Shown piece after piece: positions 30,016 to 41,991 of a stretch of DNA of 64,000 bases (position 1 is the first letter of the stretch; each line of letters opens with the position of its first letter). A model generated the notes under the pieces. That model saw only the letters and a list, made by a program, of their open reading frames with translations. It had not been told where the DNA came from and made no database searches. The stretch is from Massariosphaeria phaeospora (Eukaryota > Ascomycota > Dothideomycetes > Pleosporales), in the NCBI GenBank assembly GCA_011032825.1, contig JAADJZ010000014.1, positions 62,001-126,000 on the forward strand, in the 5' to 3' direction. The translations under genes were made by a program, and so were the position numbers.

Positions 30016-32884
30016 CTAAAGATTCCCGATAACGACCATAAACCGCAACTTGCCATCGCCCTTCTTCTCCGGCAGTCCCTCGCCCTCGTCACCACCCCCG
30101 TTCAGCGCGACTTCATCCAGCATCAGCGTGCTGCTCTTCCAGCCCCAGCTCTGGCTGAAGTTGAACCGGTCCGGGGCGCTCTCGTAGATACTCAGCATCC
30201 TGCCGCCTTTCGACGGACTGTAGATCTTGAAGTACGTTCTAATCGTTGGGCGACCGTCTACGTACGGCGGGAGGGTGTATGATTTGCGCCCAGCGGGGTT
30301 CGCGAGGGAGGGGTTCGGGTATGCCGTGTTGGGCTCGTCCTCGTCGTCGGATGAGTCGGAGCCGTCTTCCGAGGCCGAGTAGAACCTCATGGGGAAAAAG
30401 GGTGAGTCTGCGCTTTCGCCCTCGACAGGCGAGGTGACGAGGGGAAGGAGCTGGGTTTGAGATGAGACGCGGGCGGCAGGGAGTCGGGGAACAGTCCCAT
30501 TTCGTCGCCGGCCCATGCTGCTTGAAAAGAGAGAATTTTGAGATCCGTTCGAGACGAGCGTGGCATCCGCATCGCCGCCGCTTCCGCTGGTGTCGTCTTC
30601 ACCAAGGTGCAGGGTGAGCGGTGCGCGAGTACTTCGTCTACGCTCACGACGTTCACTCCGCATAAGCATCTCGCGCTCAAGCTGACCGATGCGCTCATCG
30701 ACAGATCGAGGAGACTGTTGATTCAGACCGTTGCTCTGTTCGTCTGCCTCGCGCTCCTTCGCACGATGCAGGTAAACCCCCAGCTGTACATTCTTTGCAG
30801 ATCGAACCTTTTGAATGTATATGTTCCACAAAGACCCCGCGTAGGATACCGTTCGCGAATAGACCCGCTTCTTTTCTTTTAGAAATCGTGGATTAGGGAA
30901 CTCGGCAGAGAAGCGGAAAGGTGGAAACTCAGTAAATGCGATCGGTCTGGGTTGCCCCGCATTACTACCACCTGCGGACATAGGTCGGATTGGGTGGATG
31001 CTGGGATTGATCATCATCGACGGCGAAGACGCAAAATCTGTAGCCCACTGCGCATCTTCGGGCTGCATGGTAGCAGAGAGACGGTTGGCATGGCGCTGAA
31101 AGGAGCTAGAGGTAGTCACGACAGGATCCGACCCGTTTCCAAGCACAATATTGCAGTCGGAGCTTGGAATCCAGAACTTGCGCGGTCTCCCATTGCCATC
31201 CCAGCTGCCAGAGTCCATTTCTGTTTCTTCGTTCGTGGCGTAGTCTATCGCTTTCTGTTTGCCTTTGGAGGGTGCATCCTCATCCGGCCTAGAGTCGGTA
31301 CTTGTCCTGGCTGGTTCTGGAGGAGATTTGCACAGGCCCAACTCCTGAGAAGACTCGTCTGCATTCAGTACTTTCTGACGTAGTGCTAGTTGCTGCCACA
31401 AAGCATTCGAGATGACCTTCTCGGGCATGACCGGTAGACCGAATATGTCGCGTGCAGCCCTGATGTACTCTAACTGTTCGTAGTCCATGTGAATGTAGTG
31501 GATGCCTTCGTCCAGCAGCACCAGAACGCGCTCGACCTCAGGATTCGTATAGAGAGCGAGCCACTGGCTGTGCTTGTCGGATGTTGGTTGCGGTGGTGCA
31601 CTCTGGCGGTAGACGGCATCGAATCGGACCGCCATGAGCGACGACGAGTCCGGAGCCTTTGGAATCGGACGTTGTCCACGTTGGACTAGGCCAGCCTCGA
31701 TGGCGGCCTGTCGGAGGCGGCGGTCCAATATACGCTTGGCCAACACCCATCGGTCCCACTCACTGTCAACGAAGAATCCATCCGACGCAACCAGCTCCCG
31801 GATAACGTCTCCAGGTATCGTGTCCCAGTATTTCAGCGGCATCTCCCAGCCATTCCGACTCAGCATGGCTTTTGCGGACTCCAGGATACGGTCCCCAGAG
31901 CGTCCATAGTAGTTGGCGGTAACAAGTCGGATGAGCGGACCCAGGAGGTCGGGCGTCATCTGGCGTAGGATAGACTCGATGGCTGCATCTATCAAGTCTT
32001 GCATCTCTAGCCAACAGCCCGTAGCGAACAGGCCAACAGCCTCGGCGTCGCTCTCTTTCGAGATATCGACGCCGTACAGCTTCTTGATTGCCAGTTCAAA
32101 CGCAGCCGGTGTTATACTGATATCGATCTGTTCTGGGTAGAGATTGACCTCCTTTGATCTGCTTTCCAGCCAGGGTTCGGACAGGGCCGAAGTGAAGAAC
32201 GGTGCGCGGTCGAGAATCAGTCGGTGGAGGTTGTAGCTCTGGCCGAACGCTTTCACGGTGATGTCAGAGTGGCGGCCCTCGAGCAGTCCGCGGGTGTAGA
32301 GGTGGTCAGGAAGCGATCTGGACTCGTTCGACGCTGTGGAGAGTTAACAAGGGCTTCACCGCCTGAACACTAGCAGGACTACCTCGCAGGTACAAGGGAC
32401 CGGTAGCATGGTTGTATGACGGGGTGCGGGAATTGGGCATGGTACTATCCCCAGCAAACAGACGACTGAGGGTGGTTGATGTCGTGTGCTCGCGGCCGCG
32501 AGTGTCGTTTCTTCTGCGGTTGTCGACAGGCGTAGTGGGGTCGTCGGTGGCCTTCTGAGCACTGGGAAGTTGCGTGTTGAAGCGCACGCTGGGCGGCTGC
32601 TCGTCCGAGACAGTCAGTCTAGCGGTGCGCTTTGTCATGCTGGAGACGCCGGAGAGTGTGCTCAGCGGGCGTGAGGAGTTGGACGACAACGAGCTGCCCA
32701 CATGGACGTGAGTAGAGCTTGTCGTCGAGCCCAGGCCGGAGGAGAAGAGGCTAACATGTGGGTTGGAGGCGGCGCCATCTGGGTCACTTTCCGAAGGCAG
32801 GGTCCAGGCAGAGCCGAGCGATGACGTGGGGTCGGGAGCATCGCCCTCGTGCTCGTCGGCGGGAGTGTGATCCAGAGCGCTCAT
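30016..32884 (-). CDS. Large BTB/POZ-domain protein
   Basis: Two exons on the minus strand (30016-32333, 32383-32884) give 939 residues. The 49-bp intron (GTAGTC donor, TTAAC branch, CACAG acceptor) joins Tyr-Leu-Arg to Ala-Ser-Asn-Glu-Ser-Arg-Ser-Leu-Pro-Asp-His in frame. Residues 1-165 are Ser/Thr-rich and probably disordered. The BTB domain follows at about 180-260 (His-Ser-Asp-Ile-Thr-Val-Lys-Ala-Phe-Gly, then His-Arg-Leu-Ile-Leu, Ala-Pro-Phe-Phe, and Ala-Ile-Lys-Lys-Leu-Tyr-Gly). After it comes an alpha-helical region with a Tyr-Trp-Asp-Thr-Ile-Pro segment, then a long polar part and a conserved-looking C-terminus (Tyr-Phe-Lys-Ile-Tyr, ending Ile-Gly-Asn-Leu). The layout is like germ-cell-less-type BTB proteins, but I am not certain of that. 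BTB proteins commonly act as dimers or cullin adaptors. Confidence 0.8.
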
Positions 32885-33375
32885 GGTGACGGCCTGCAGT
32901 TGGCCAGCATAGGGCGGGCTATCGGCGCCGGTGCAGCGGAGGCTTTTAGCTGATAGCGGCGTGTCTGGGCTGGCGGCTGGCAGTACAGTACGTACAGAAC
33001 CGGAAAACAGACGTGTGCGACGACAGACTGCGAGACAAGGCGGATGGACTGTGAGGACAGACGAGCCCGCAGAGAAAACGGCAGCACAGGGACTCAGAAA
33101 AAGAACGGAGGGGAGGAGTGTGCTGGCGAGGAGTGCACTGTGGCAGCTGCGTCCGACGTCTGACGTGTGACGTCTGATGACGGTGCCGTGTCATTTGGGA
33201 GGGGCGGCCTGTGCAGGGTCCCCGCCCGCGCCTTTCCGCTTCGGGATAAGGACGCGAAGACGCAAGCGCCATAGCCGCCGTGGATGTCAGCAGCGCCAAG
33301 CCGAACCTCTAAAAGTCCACCAGATGACTGCGACATCACTCCGTCCACGCTCACTCCTCGCCCGCCCCGCCTCCG
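32885..33375. promoter_or_regulatory. Shared upstream region of BTB gene and cox15
   Basis: 491 bp between two divergent starts. It includes a tandem-like GACGTCTGACGTGTGACGTC stretch (33152-33176) that contains CRE-like TGACGT cores. Whether these are used is not known. Confidence 0.4.
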
Positions 33376-34978
33376 ATGGCATCCATCTTCCAATCCTTCC
33401 CGCAGCTGCGGACGGCAGCACCACGACTCGCCCGCCGGCTCTTCGTGCCCCCGCCATGCCTCAACGCGCCCATCAGCTCGTCCGCCCGCGCGGCCCCCGC
33501 CCCTCGCCATGCACGCCCGAAGCCGTCCGTCCTGCACGCCGTGCGATATAAGTCCACGCAGCCATTGAAGAGCAGCGCGGCTACAGCTCCTTCCTCCGCC
33601 GGTGACCACGCCACACGCCCCGAGACGACAGTCAACACGGACGGCAGCAGCGGCTCGCCCAAAACCAGCTCCAAGAGCGTGGCGTACTGGCTGTTGGGCA
33701 GCGCAGCGAGCGTCTTCGGCATCGTCGTGTTCGGGGGGCTCACGCGGTTGACCGAGTCGGGGTATGCTCTCTCTATGCTATACTAGACAGCCCTTTCACA
33801 CAACGCTCCATCCTAACAACCCCAGCCTGAGCATCACCGAATGGCGCCCGGTCACCGGCTCGCTGCCGCCCCTGAGCGCCGCCGACTGGGAGCGCGAATT
33901 CGCCAAATACCGCTCGTCGCCCGAGTTCGCGCGCCTCAACGCGAACATGACGCTGCCGGAGTTCCAGCAGATCTACTGGATGGAGTGGACGCACCGGCTG
34001 TGGGGCCGCCTCATCGGCGTGACCTTCCTCGTGCCGACCGTCTACTTCATCGCGCGCCGCCGCGTCCCGGCTTCCATGGCCGCCAAGCTCGTCGGCATCT
34101 GCGCCATGATCGGCTTCCAGGGCGTCATCGGCTGGTGGATGGTCAAGAGCGGGCTGAAGGACGACCTGTTTGCGCCGGGCAGCCACCCCCGCGTCAGCCA
34201 GTACCGGCTGGCAACGCATCTGGGCGCCGCGTTCGTGGTGTACTGCTCGATGCTGTACACGGGGCTCTCGATCCTCAAGGAACACCGCATGCTCGCCGAC
34301 CCCGCCGCCGCCCTCGCGAAGCTCGCAACGCTCAACCACCCGGCGCTGCGCCTCTTCCGCGGCTCCGTCGTCGCCCTGTCACTACTCGTCTTCACGACCG
34401 CCATGTCGGGCGCCCTGGTCGCAGGCCTCGACGCCGGCCTCATCTACAACGAATTCCCGTACATGGGCCTCGGGCTAACGCCGCCCCGCAAGGAACTCTT
34501 CGACCCCTTCTACAGCCACGTCCCCGACCACTCGGACCTATGGTGGCGCAACATGCTGGAGAACCCGTCACTCGTGCAGCTCGACCACCGGCTTCTCGCA
34601 ACCACGACCTTCACCGCCGTCATGGCGCTCTTCGCCTACACGCGCTTCTCGCGCGGCGTGCGCGCCCAGCTGCCGCCCGATGCGCGCAAGGGCCTGCTGG
34701 GCATGGTGCATCTGGTCTGGATGCAGGCGGCGCTGGGTATCAGCACGCTCGTCTACATGGTGCCGACGTGGCTCGCGGCGGCGCACCAGGCCGGCGCGCT
34801 GGCGCTGCTCACGGGCGCTGTGGTGCTGTACAGCAGGATCTCCATGCCGCGGCGGAGCTTCGTTAATCAGGTGACGGCTATGCGACAGCTGCTGCCCCGG
34901 CATCTTTCGCCGGTTTCGCGGTCGCGGCTTGGCGCTGCGAAGGGGAGCCCCGCGAAGAAAAGTCCGGCGAAAGCGTAG
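33376..34978 (+). CDS. cox15: Haem A synthase Cox15
   Basis: Two exons (33376-33761, 33826-34978) give 512 residues. The intron (GTATGC donor, CTAAC, CCAG) joins Leu-Thr-Glu-Ser-Gly to Leu-Ser-Ile-Thr-Glu-Trp. The Arg/Ala-rich N-terminus is a typical mitochondrial targeting sequence. The body has eight or so hydrophobic helices with the family histidines in Glu-Trp-Thr-His-Arg-Leu-Trp-Gly-Arg, Ala-Thr-His-Leu-Gly, Leu-Asp-His-Arg-Leu-Leu and Ala-His-Gln. Other marks are Phe-Gly-Gly-Leu-Thr-Arg-Leu-Thr and Asn-Glu-Phe-Pro-Tyr-Met-Gly. Cox15 converts haem O to haem A in the inner mitochondrial membrane for cytochrome c oxidase. The length fits the family, and the short Lys-Ser-Pro-Ala tail is normal in fungi. 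Confidence 0.95.
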
Positions 34979-35137
34979 ACAGAGCATGCGCGTAAGGCGG
35001 TTGTTGGCTCCTGTACTTTGTACTCTTATGTGTTCTTGAATAAGACATGTGAAAAGCCCGTGTACAATATGTAGTATAAACAACTCTACCTACCACACAC
35101 ACAAATATCCACACACCCCCCCTCCTCACTCAACCAT

Positions 35138-36890
35138 CTACCCACTCGGAACCGCCAGCACGCCCATGCTCCCCTCCTCCCCCTCCTCCTCGTCGCTCTC
35201 ATCCCCACTCCCCTCCCCATCATCATCCCCCTCCACCTCATGCAACCCTCTCGCACTCTTCCAATCCCCATCCGCAATCTTCCAAAACGCCGTAGGTCCC
35301 GCCGGCCCATGCGGATCGTAGTCTTTGTCGAACCACGTGCCGACGACGCCGCGCTTGGCGTTGGGGCCGCCGACTTGGATGCCTTCGCTGCGCCAGCGCT
35401 GTTCTCCGCTGGGGGGGAGGGTCAGTAGGATATGAAGCTTAGGGGAGGGGGGAAGGGAGGGAGGAAGGAGGGGGAGGAAAGGAGGTAGAGGGGTGGAACG
35501 TGGGGGAATGGGGGAAGTGGGGATGGGCAGGAAAAGCGGCTTACTTGCTTACTTACCCGTAGAAGATGGATATCGTCGTCCACTGCACCTCGCCGTCAGG
35601 CGTCATCCGCACGGCGCCGCGGATGCGCGAGTTGGCGTTCGGGTCGAAAGTTACATCCACGGAGCGCGTCTTGCCCGCGAAGTGCACGACGGGCAGGGCT
35701 TTGCTGGCGCCCGCGTCTGCGCCCGCCCCGGCCGGCTCGATGGCCGTGACGCGGATCTTCATCATCAGGTGGCGGATGGCTTCTTCGGTGTTGAGCGGGC
35801 TGCGCGGCTGCCCGGGCGCGTCGCTCGGCGAGCTGAAGTTGAAGGCCCACAGGTCGTTGTAGTCGAGGAAACACACGATGCGCGACCACGTGCCGGACAC
35901 GTTGTAGGGGTCGCGCATGGCGAGCGGGATGGCGGGGCCCCGCGGTATGCTGGGCGATAGTGGAGCGGCGGCGGCGGCGGCGACGTAGGGATACGGCAGC
36001 GCGTCCTTGACGACGCCCTCGAAGGGCTCCAGCCACGGCGGCGTGAACCACGGGATGTAGCGCCGACAGCACAGCTCCGAGTTGTAGCCCAGCAGTATCA
36101 TAATCGCCTCCAGCATCTCCCAGTCGACGCGCATGCTGCCGTCGGCGAGGAACGGGCCCCACTTGTTCTCGGCCGTGTAGTTGCGCAGGTCGTAGACCTT
36201 TGCGCGCGCGTACGGGTGGATGGAGAGTGAGCGGCGGCCGGGGGCGCTGGCGGGTGCGCCGTGCAGGCAGTGCAGTTTCGCGCTGAGGTGGTGGTGCTGG
36301 GTTTCGAGCGCCGTGGGGGCGCGGCACAGGTGGAAGACGGCGGCTGTGGAGGGCGAGGAGCGCGCGTAGAGCGAGGAGCGGTAGATGAGCGGGTCGAGGT
36401 TTGGTGGCGTGGCGAAGTGGGTGGTGAGGAAGGTGTGGTTCGCGGACATGCCGGCGTGGGCGGTGCCGGTGCGGATGAGGGTGGAGATTGTGGAGGTGAG
36501 GAAGGGGAGGTGGTCTGTCTACATCAGCAGTTCAGCCGTGTCCTTGAGTGAGCAATTGGGCAATATTCTCACCTTGACCTGCGCGTCAGTGGATTGCAGC
36601 ACCTTCTTGCATTTGACCAGGTTCTGGAGCTCGGAAACCCATTCCGGCTCTGGACCTGACGGGTTGGAGCGCGGGTCGTCCTAGACACTCCATCAGCACC
36701 GCCTTTTACTACCCAAGAGCTGCTGCCCTACAAAGGTCCGTAGGTATATCGCTTTGTACAGCCGCGTGTTCTTCTTGATGAAGGTGTTGAAGCCGCGCGA
36801 CGTCTGGGCACATGCCGCGATGTCCTCGGGGTTGATCTCCTCCAGGATGCGGATCAACACGTCGTAGCAGAGGTCCAGGAGTTCGGTCAT
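35138..36890 (-). CDS. F-box protein
   Basis: Four exons on the minus strand (35138-35408, 35557-36518, 36573-36680, 36732-36890) give 499 residues. The N-terminus is an F-box: Met-Thr-Glu-Leu-Leu-Asp-Leu-Cys-Tyr-Asp-Val-Leu-Ile-Arg-Ile-Leu, Asn-Pro-Glu-Asp-Ile-Ala-Ala-Cys-Ala-Gln-Thr-Ser-Arg-Gly-Phe-Asn. The rest has Trp-rich segments (Glu-Asn-Lys-Trp-Gly-Pro-Phe, Trp-Ser-Arg-Ile-Val-Cys-Phe-Leu-Asp-Tyr, Gly-Thr-Trp-Phe-Asp-Lys-Asp-Tyr-Asp-Pro-His-Gly-Pro-Ala-Gly-Pro) and an acidic end. F-box proteins select substrates for SCF ubiquitin ligases. The third intron is 148 bp, longer than the others, because of a purine-rich run on the plus strand. It is the least certain join, though the frame and the Trp-Phe-Asp motif support it. 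Confidence 0.82.
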
Positions 36891-39487
36891 ATTTGCCAGT
36901 GTCGTGTGTTACATGGAAGGAGATGTGTGGACTGGACTTGAGGGTGCTTCATGGAGTCCCAGCGATGTGGTGGGGTGCGCGGGCGGAGGTAAACGGAGGT
37001 AAGCAGCGCGGGCTGATTGGCCGAGGAAGTCGCGGGGTTAAGGAGGTGAGGCTGTGAGCACATCTACGTCATACGTTCATCCTCTCCTCTCTCAACGCAA
37101 CTCCAGTATCTATTCGAAACATGCAGTACCAGTGACAAGGAAATAATCCTCTACAACAGCTTCTCGTTATTCTTCGCATCAAGATTAGACCTTCCCTGAA
37201 CGTAACTTGAGTGCCAACCAGCCTCAGTTATATCCCCTCCTCCAGAGTCTACCATTGCTTTCTATTTTCATCACGCAACAGTGCTCTGAGAAATAGCTTG
37301 TCCTTAAATTGTAGCACCTCCATCGCCTTTCTCGAATTGCCAGGCTTGCTAGAAATACGACTAAAGAGATGAAAAGATTTCTTTCATTCTTGTATAACCT
37401 ACCAAATCCAGTCATTACTACCACTCTGTTTCTCTCTGTTTCGATATACCTATGCTCCCATCTGTATGCTCACCCTCTTCGCCACCTAGAACGGCCCGTC
37501 GATGACATAAACAGCCGCCTGCGTCGGCTAATTACTGCCTTGCTCGGTAAGGCCCTTGGAGCTCGTTACTCATACGTTCTTACCGGGTACACAAGAGACG
37601 ATTGTCTTCAGATTATTCACAACAACCTCGAGGCCTCAGCGGTCAGGACCTGTGTGTGGGATTTCAATACAGAGCGTTGTAGAGGCATGAGGATATTCGA
37701 CTGATCAATAGCGAGTAGTCGTCGTGGAGGCATAGGGACCGACACGTTGTGAGAGGAGCTCGCGCAACAACCGGACCGTAAGATCGTCAGTTGTAATACT
37801 TATCACTTCGACGGATCCCGGTTGTAAGTGTGCGTGCGTCCTGCCACATTATCGCTATCCACTATTCCTGGATATCGACCCTCTCCTGGGTATCATTGTA
37901 GTTCCGAAAATCTTCAGACGCTCTGCTAACGTTCATAGATTTGTTCGATCAGCTTTCCTCTTACCAGGAACCTCGGACTTACACCGAGACACACAAACCA
38001 AGATAACACGATTTTCCAAAGATTCCGTAGGGTAAGACAATGCGAGAAATTTTACTCTTGCTTGATATATGAGATAGACGTCCGCATAAGGTTGAAAGCC
38101 TTATAGTAGCGGCCAGCCCTAAGTTAGCCATGATCTCGGCCCAAAGGGCCGCCATGGCGCTACGGACGAAAGGTGTTGGGACTGGAAGAATTAAGACTTA
38201 CCAAGAGAAGATCCGGAGGAATATTCTCATGCAGGGCTGTGTGTTGAGCGCGACCGGCATCCTGGGATTGCCGTCGTAGCGGCTCAACTCAACCTGTCCT
38301 CCTCAATCGGGAAGATGGGATCTCTTCTGGATATGGAAAACGTTCAGCCTTGACCCATTGGTAATGCTTTATATTGTCAATGTTCGGTCACGTGCTTTGT
38401 CATGCATCCATAGCACGCATGAGCCAATCGGGACCCGGATACGAGCCGGTTTTGCCGAGGTCTAGCGTCCGCCGCGTCGTCTTCTTTCCCGTCCTCAACA
38501 ACCGGCTATGGCGCTTCGCAAGACTACAAGCTCGATATGTTTTGTGCATGCCCTCGCGGTCTTTGGATGCCGCTGGTGGTACGATAGACGAAACGGCAGT
38601 TTTCATGGGGTCGAATATGCAGACCGCCATGAGCATCAACCAGCAGCATCGTCTTCCGTGCTCAAGAGTCCCGGCCCCATCCGTCACGCCGAAGCCGGCA
38701 GTTCGTTCCGTGTCTCCTCCAAGATACGAGGTTGGAACCATGCTTCGAACAAAAAACATGACGACCGGACAACGGCACAAAATGCAGCAGTAATTTGGCA
38801 TTGGGCCCGGATTGTACCACCCAAGCATGTTATTGACCGATTTCTAGGCAAAATTCAAAGCCGATAAGTACATTTGCGCGTTTTTATCTTCATCTACACA
38901 GCTAGCATCCCGTGCCTCAACGTCTTGCAATATGCGCTTATGCACTTTACATCGGGAGGCGTGCTGACAGCGGCACCTCACGCAACACGATCTGGCACGT
39001 ATCAACCACTCATCTCCAGCCATGTGTAGTGGTGGTCCCGTCTTCCAGCCTTACATTGCATGTCACCCTTGCGTCAATCCACAAACACGACTGGCGATTC
39101 GACTGCTCGAACGACCTGTTCGCGCCACACATCAATTTATCCGCTTTAGCCAGATCATGTCTAGCTCCTCATTGGGCTTCCACTCCGTCTCACACAGATA
39201 GGGCTTTTATTTTTCTCCAGATGCTTAACGGGTGGGGTGCGATCTGGGCTTCTAGAATGAAGTTCTGCATTGCTGATGGTGGGCCCCACGGTCGACGGGT
39301 AAAATGCTGGCATCTCGATCAAGCTTGACGGGCGTTTTCTGGGAACACACTCCCAATACAAAGGGAGCTCTGAGCCCCCCACTTCGATTCTGACCCAGCG
39401 TCGTCCAAGACCCTCGTTTGCGTTGTCTGATTTTCGACCACTCGCGTATCAACTTCTCGTATACTTGTCCAGGGCTCAATCGTGACC
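36891..39487. other. 2.6 kb without a convincing gene, promoter of MFS carrier at the right
   Basis: Short open frames occur on both strands. The longest (37369-37704, 38374-38793) have no domain, and their composition looks non-coding. The first starts with a hydrophobic stretch and could be a small secreted or membrane protein, but nothing else supports it. The last 300 bp should contain the promoter of the MFS gene. GTGGGG-type motifs are present at about 39231 and, inverted, at about 39376. Confidence 0.4.
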
Positions 39488-41260
39488 ATGGCCGGCACTT
39501 ATGTCCAAGGTGAAACCGTTAGCACGGTCGATACTTCATTCAAAAAGGGCTACTTCAGAGTAGCCGGAAAGAGCTTCGAGAATGTCAGCTGGCTGAAGCT
39601 TCCCAAGCTGAGGAGCACCTATTTCCTGCTCTTCTTCGTCATCTTGACCAGCGCTACGAACGGGTACGATGGGTCCATGGTGAACGGTCTTCTGTCACTG
39701 GAGCAGTTCAAGGAGTGTGAGTATTGCAGCGTCAACCTGGTATGATTAGTCAACTGACCACGCCCAGACATGCATAACCCATCCGGTTCGATCAAAGGCC
39801 TCTTTTCCGGCATCATGTTCCTCGGTTCTCTGGTCGCTCTCCCGATCACGCCCTACATCGCTGACGGCCTTGGCCGCCGATGGGGTATCTGCATTGGCTC
39901 GACCATCATGATTCTCGCTGTTGTGCTCCAGAGCGCTTCGGTGAACTTCCAGATGTTCATCGCCGCTCGCTTCTTCCTCGGTTTCGGAGTCGCGATTGCC
40001 CATGGAGCTGCTCCTCTTCTGATCACTGAGCTTTGCCATCCTCAGCACCGCGCCATCTTCACCACCATCGTAAGACTTACGCATCGCTTCACACATGCAG
40101 CTGACCTTGATGCAGTACAACACCACGTGGTACATCGGATCCATCATCGCCGCGTGGCTCACCTACGGCACCAATCGCGTCCCCAACGAGTGGTCGTGGC
40201 GCATTCCCTCCATCGTCCAGGCTCTGCCTTCTATTCTCCAGATCACATGCGTCTGGTTCATTCCCGAGTCTCCGCGTTGGTATGTCTCCAGGGGTCAGCC
40301 AGAGAAGGCTCTCAGTGTTCTCGCCCACGTTCATGCTGAAGGCGATGCCAATAACGAGGTTGTGCAACTCGAATATGAGGAAATCAAGGAGACACTTGCC
40401 ATCGAAAAAGAAGCCGAGCAGACTGGCTGGCTCGAGCTGTTTAAGACCAGGGGCAATCGCCATAGGCTTCTCATCCTAGTCTCAGCCGGTCTCTTCAGTC
40501 AGTGGAGCGGCAACGGTCTTGTAAGTTACTACATTACTGGCGTCCTCGACAGCATCGGCATCACGGATCCCGACATGCAGCTCAAAATCAACGGCTGCCT
40601 CAACATCTGGAACTGCGTCGTCGCCACGACCATGTGCTTCTTCGTCGAGAAATTCGGGCGGCGGCCGCTCTTCCTGATCTCCACGGGCGGCATGATGGTC
40701 TCCTTCGTCATCTGGACCATCTGCTCGGAGCGCTTCAACGCCACCAAAGTCGAGGCCAACGGCTCCGCCGTCGTCTTCATGATCTTCGTCTACTACGGCT
40801 TCTACAACGCCGCCTGGTCCGGCCTCCTCGTCGGCTACACGGTCGAGATCCTGCCCTTCTCCATCCGCGCTAAGGGCATGTGCTATATGTTCGCTTTTGT
40901 CGACATTGCGCTGTTCTTCAATACGTACGTTAACCCGATTGCGCTCGACCACATCGGCTGGAAGTACTACATCGTATACGTAAGTTACATCTGAACACCC
41001 ATTTCCCGTCTATGGAACGTAGCGGCTAACACACGCCACAGTGCGCCTGGCTGGCCTTCGAGCTCGTCTTCGTCTACTTCTTCTACATCGAGACGCGCAA
41101 CACGCCGCTCGAGGAGATCTGCAAGCACTTCGACGGCGACGCCGCGCTCTTCGGCGGCTCCAACGCTACGGAGAAGGGCCGCATTCTGCAGAACGAGATC
41201 CATGAGAAGGAGCATAAGGCTGCTACGCATGAGGTGCGCGAGGAGAACGTTAGCTCGTAG
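39488..41260 (+). CDS. MFS sugar transporter (hexose/lactose-permease type)
   Basis: Four exons (39488-39716, 39768-40069, 40116-40979, 41042-41260) give 537 residues. All three introns are 46-62 bp with GT-AG ends and keep the frame. Twelve membrane segments are expected. Signature motifs include Gly-Tyr-Asp-Gly-Ser-Met-Val-Asn-Gly in the first segment, Asp-Gly-Leu-Gly-Arg-Arg-Trp-Gly after the second, Pro-Glu-Ser-Pro-Arg-Trp before the central loop, and Glu-Lys-Phe-Gly-Arg-Arg-Pro after the eighth. The tail is charged, as in fungal carriers. It probably imports a sugar or oligosaccharide with protons across the plasma membrane. Its position next to a beta-mannosidase suggests a mannoside substrate, but the sequence alone cannot show that. 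Confidence 0.88.
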
Positions 41261-41991
41261 ATGCTGGGGCGAGATGAGATGAGGTGTGTGCGGCGTTGGA
41301 GAGGGTTTGTGGGAAGTGGAGTGTTGGATTGCCTGATTGTATGTGCTTGGCTACTAATCGGTTTCGATGGTGTTTCTGAGGGAGTGTGATGGCCTACTGC
41401 AATCTAATCCGCCGAATCAAGGCGATCGACTCGTGGGTTCCATCTGTCCCAATCACACTCAGTCCCCTTCTATGCACCCATCTACCCTTTTCCATATTCT
41501 GTTTCCGGAATTTCTTGTCAACCCGTTTTCAAAACCTCAGCTCCACTCGCGCGCCCGCCGAACATATCTGCACTCTCCGCTGCTTTCGGCCTTGCACACA
41601 GCACCGCGAAATTACTCTCCCACCACTTGGAATCTTCCAAAGTGTTCGCCAACCGAACCGAACCGAACCGCGTATACATGACTGCTTGCATACGCATATG
41701 CATCTGAGTTATACATGGACTAGTCGAGATGCTTGATTTTCAAGTGGGCGGTTGCGGTCGCGGGAGCGGGGAGTGGGGCTAAATGGACACAGCAGGGGTG
41801 GATGTGCAGGTGGCTAGAGGAATGTGCTCAATGGTTTGGGGTAGACTGGATATACATGGGGGTTAGGGTGGGGGCGGAGATCTTGGGAGGGTGCTTTTAA
41901 CTTGCGCGTGTGTCTGTGTTTAAGTATATTGCTTCACCGTGATATGAGCGGCTAGCATTCTCTATAACATGCTAATTTAAAAGACCACCAT
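41261..41991. other. Intergenic, convergent gene ends
   Basis: About 730 bp between the stops of the MFS gene and the beta-mannosidase gene. It contains a CCGAA tandem repeat (41649-41669). Open frames here are short and low-complexity. Confidence 0.5.

Noticed and set aside
33152..33176. Repeated GACGTC/TGACGT as a definite regulatory site
   Set aside because: It resembles a CRE-type site, but a single short cluster in a promoter is not enough to claim binding. It is only mentioned in the promoter entry.
37369..37704. Plus-strand frame of 111 residues with a hydrophobic start
   Set aside because: It could be a small secreted or membrane protein, but there is no family match, no splice evidence and the composition is like the surrounding non-coding DNA.
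38374..38867. Overlapping frames of more than 100 residues on both strands
   Set aside because: They overlap each other in three frames with no domain. None stands out as coding.
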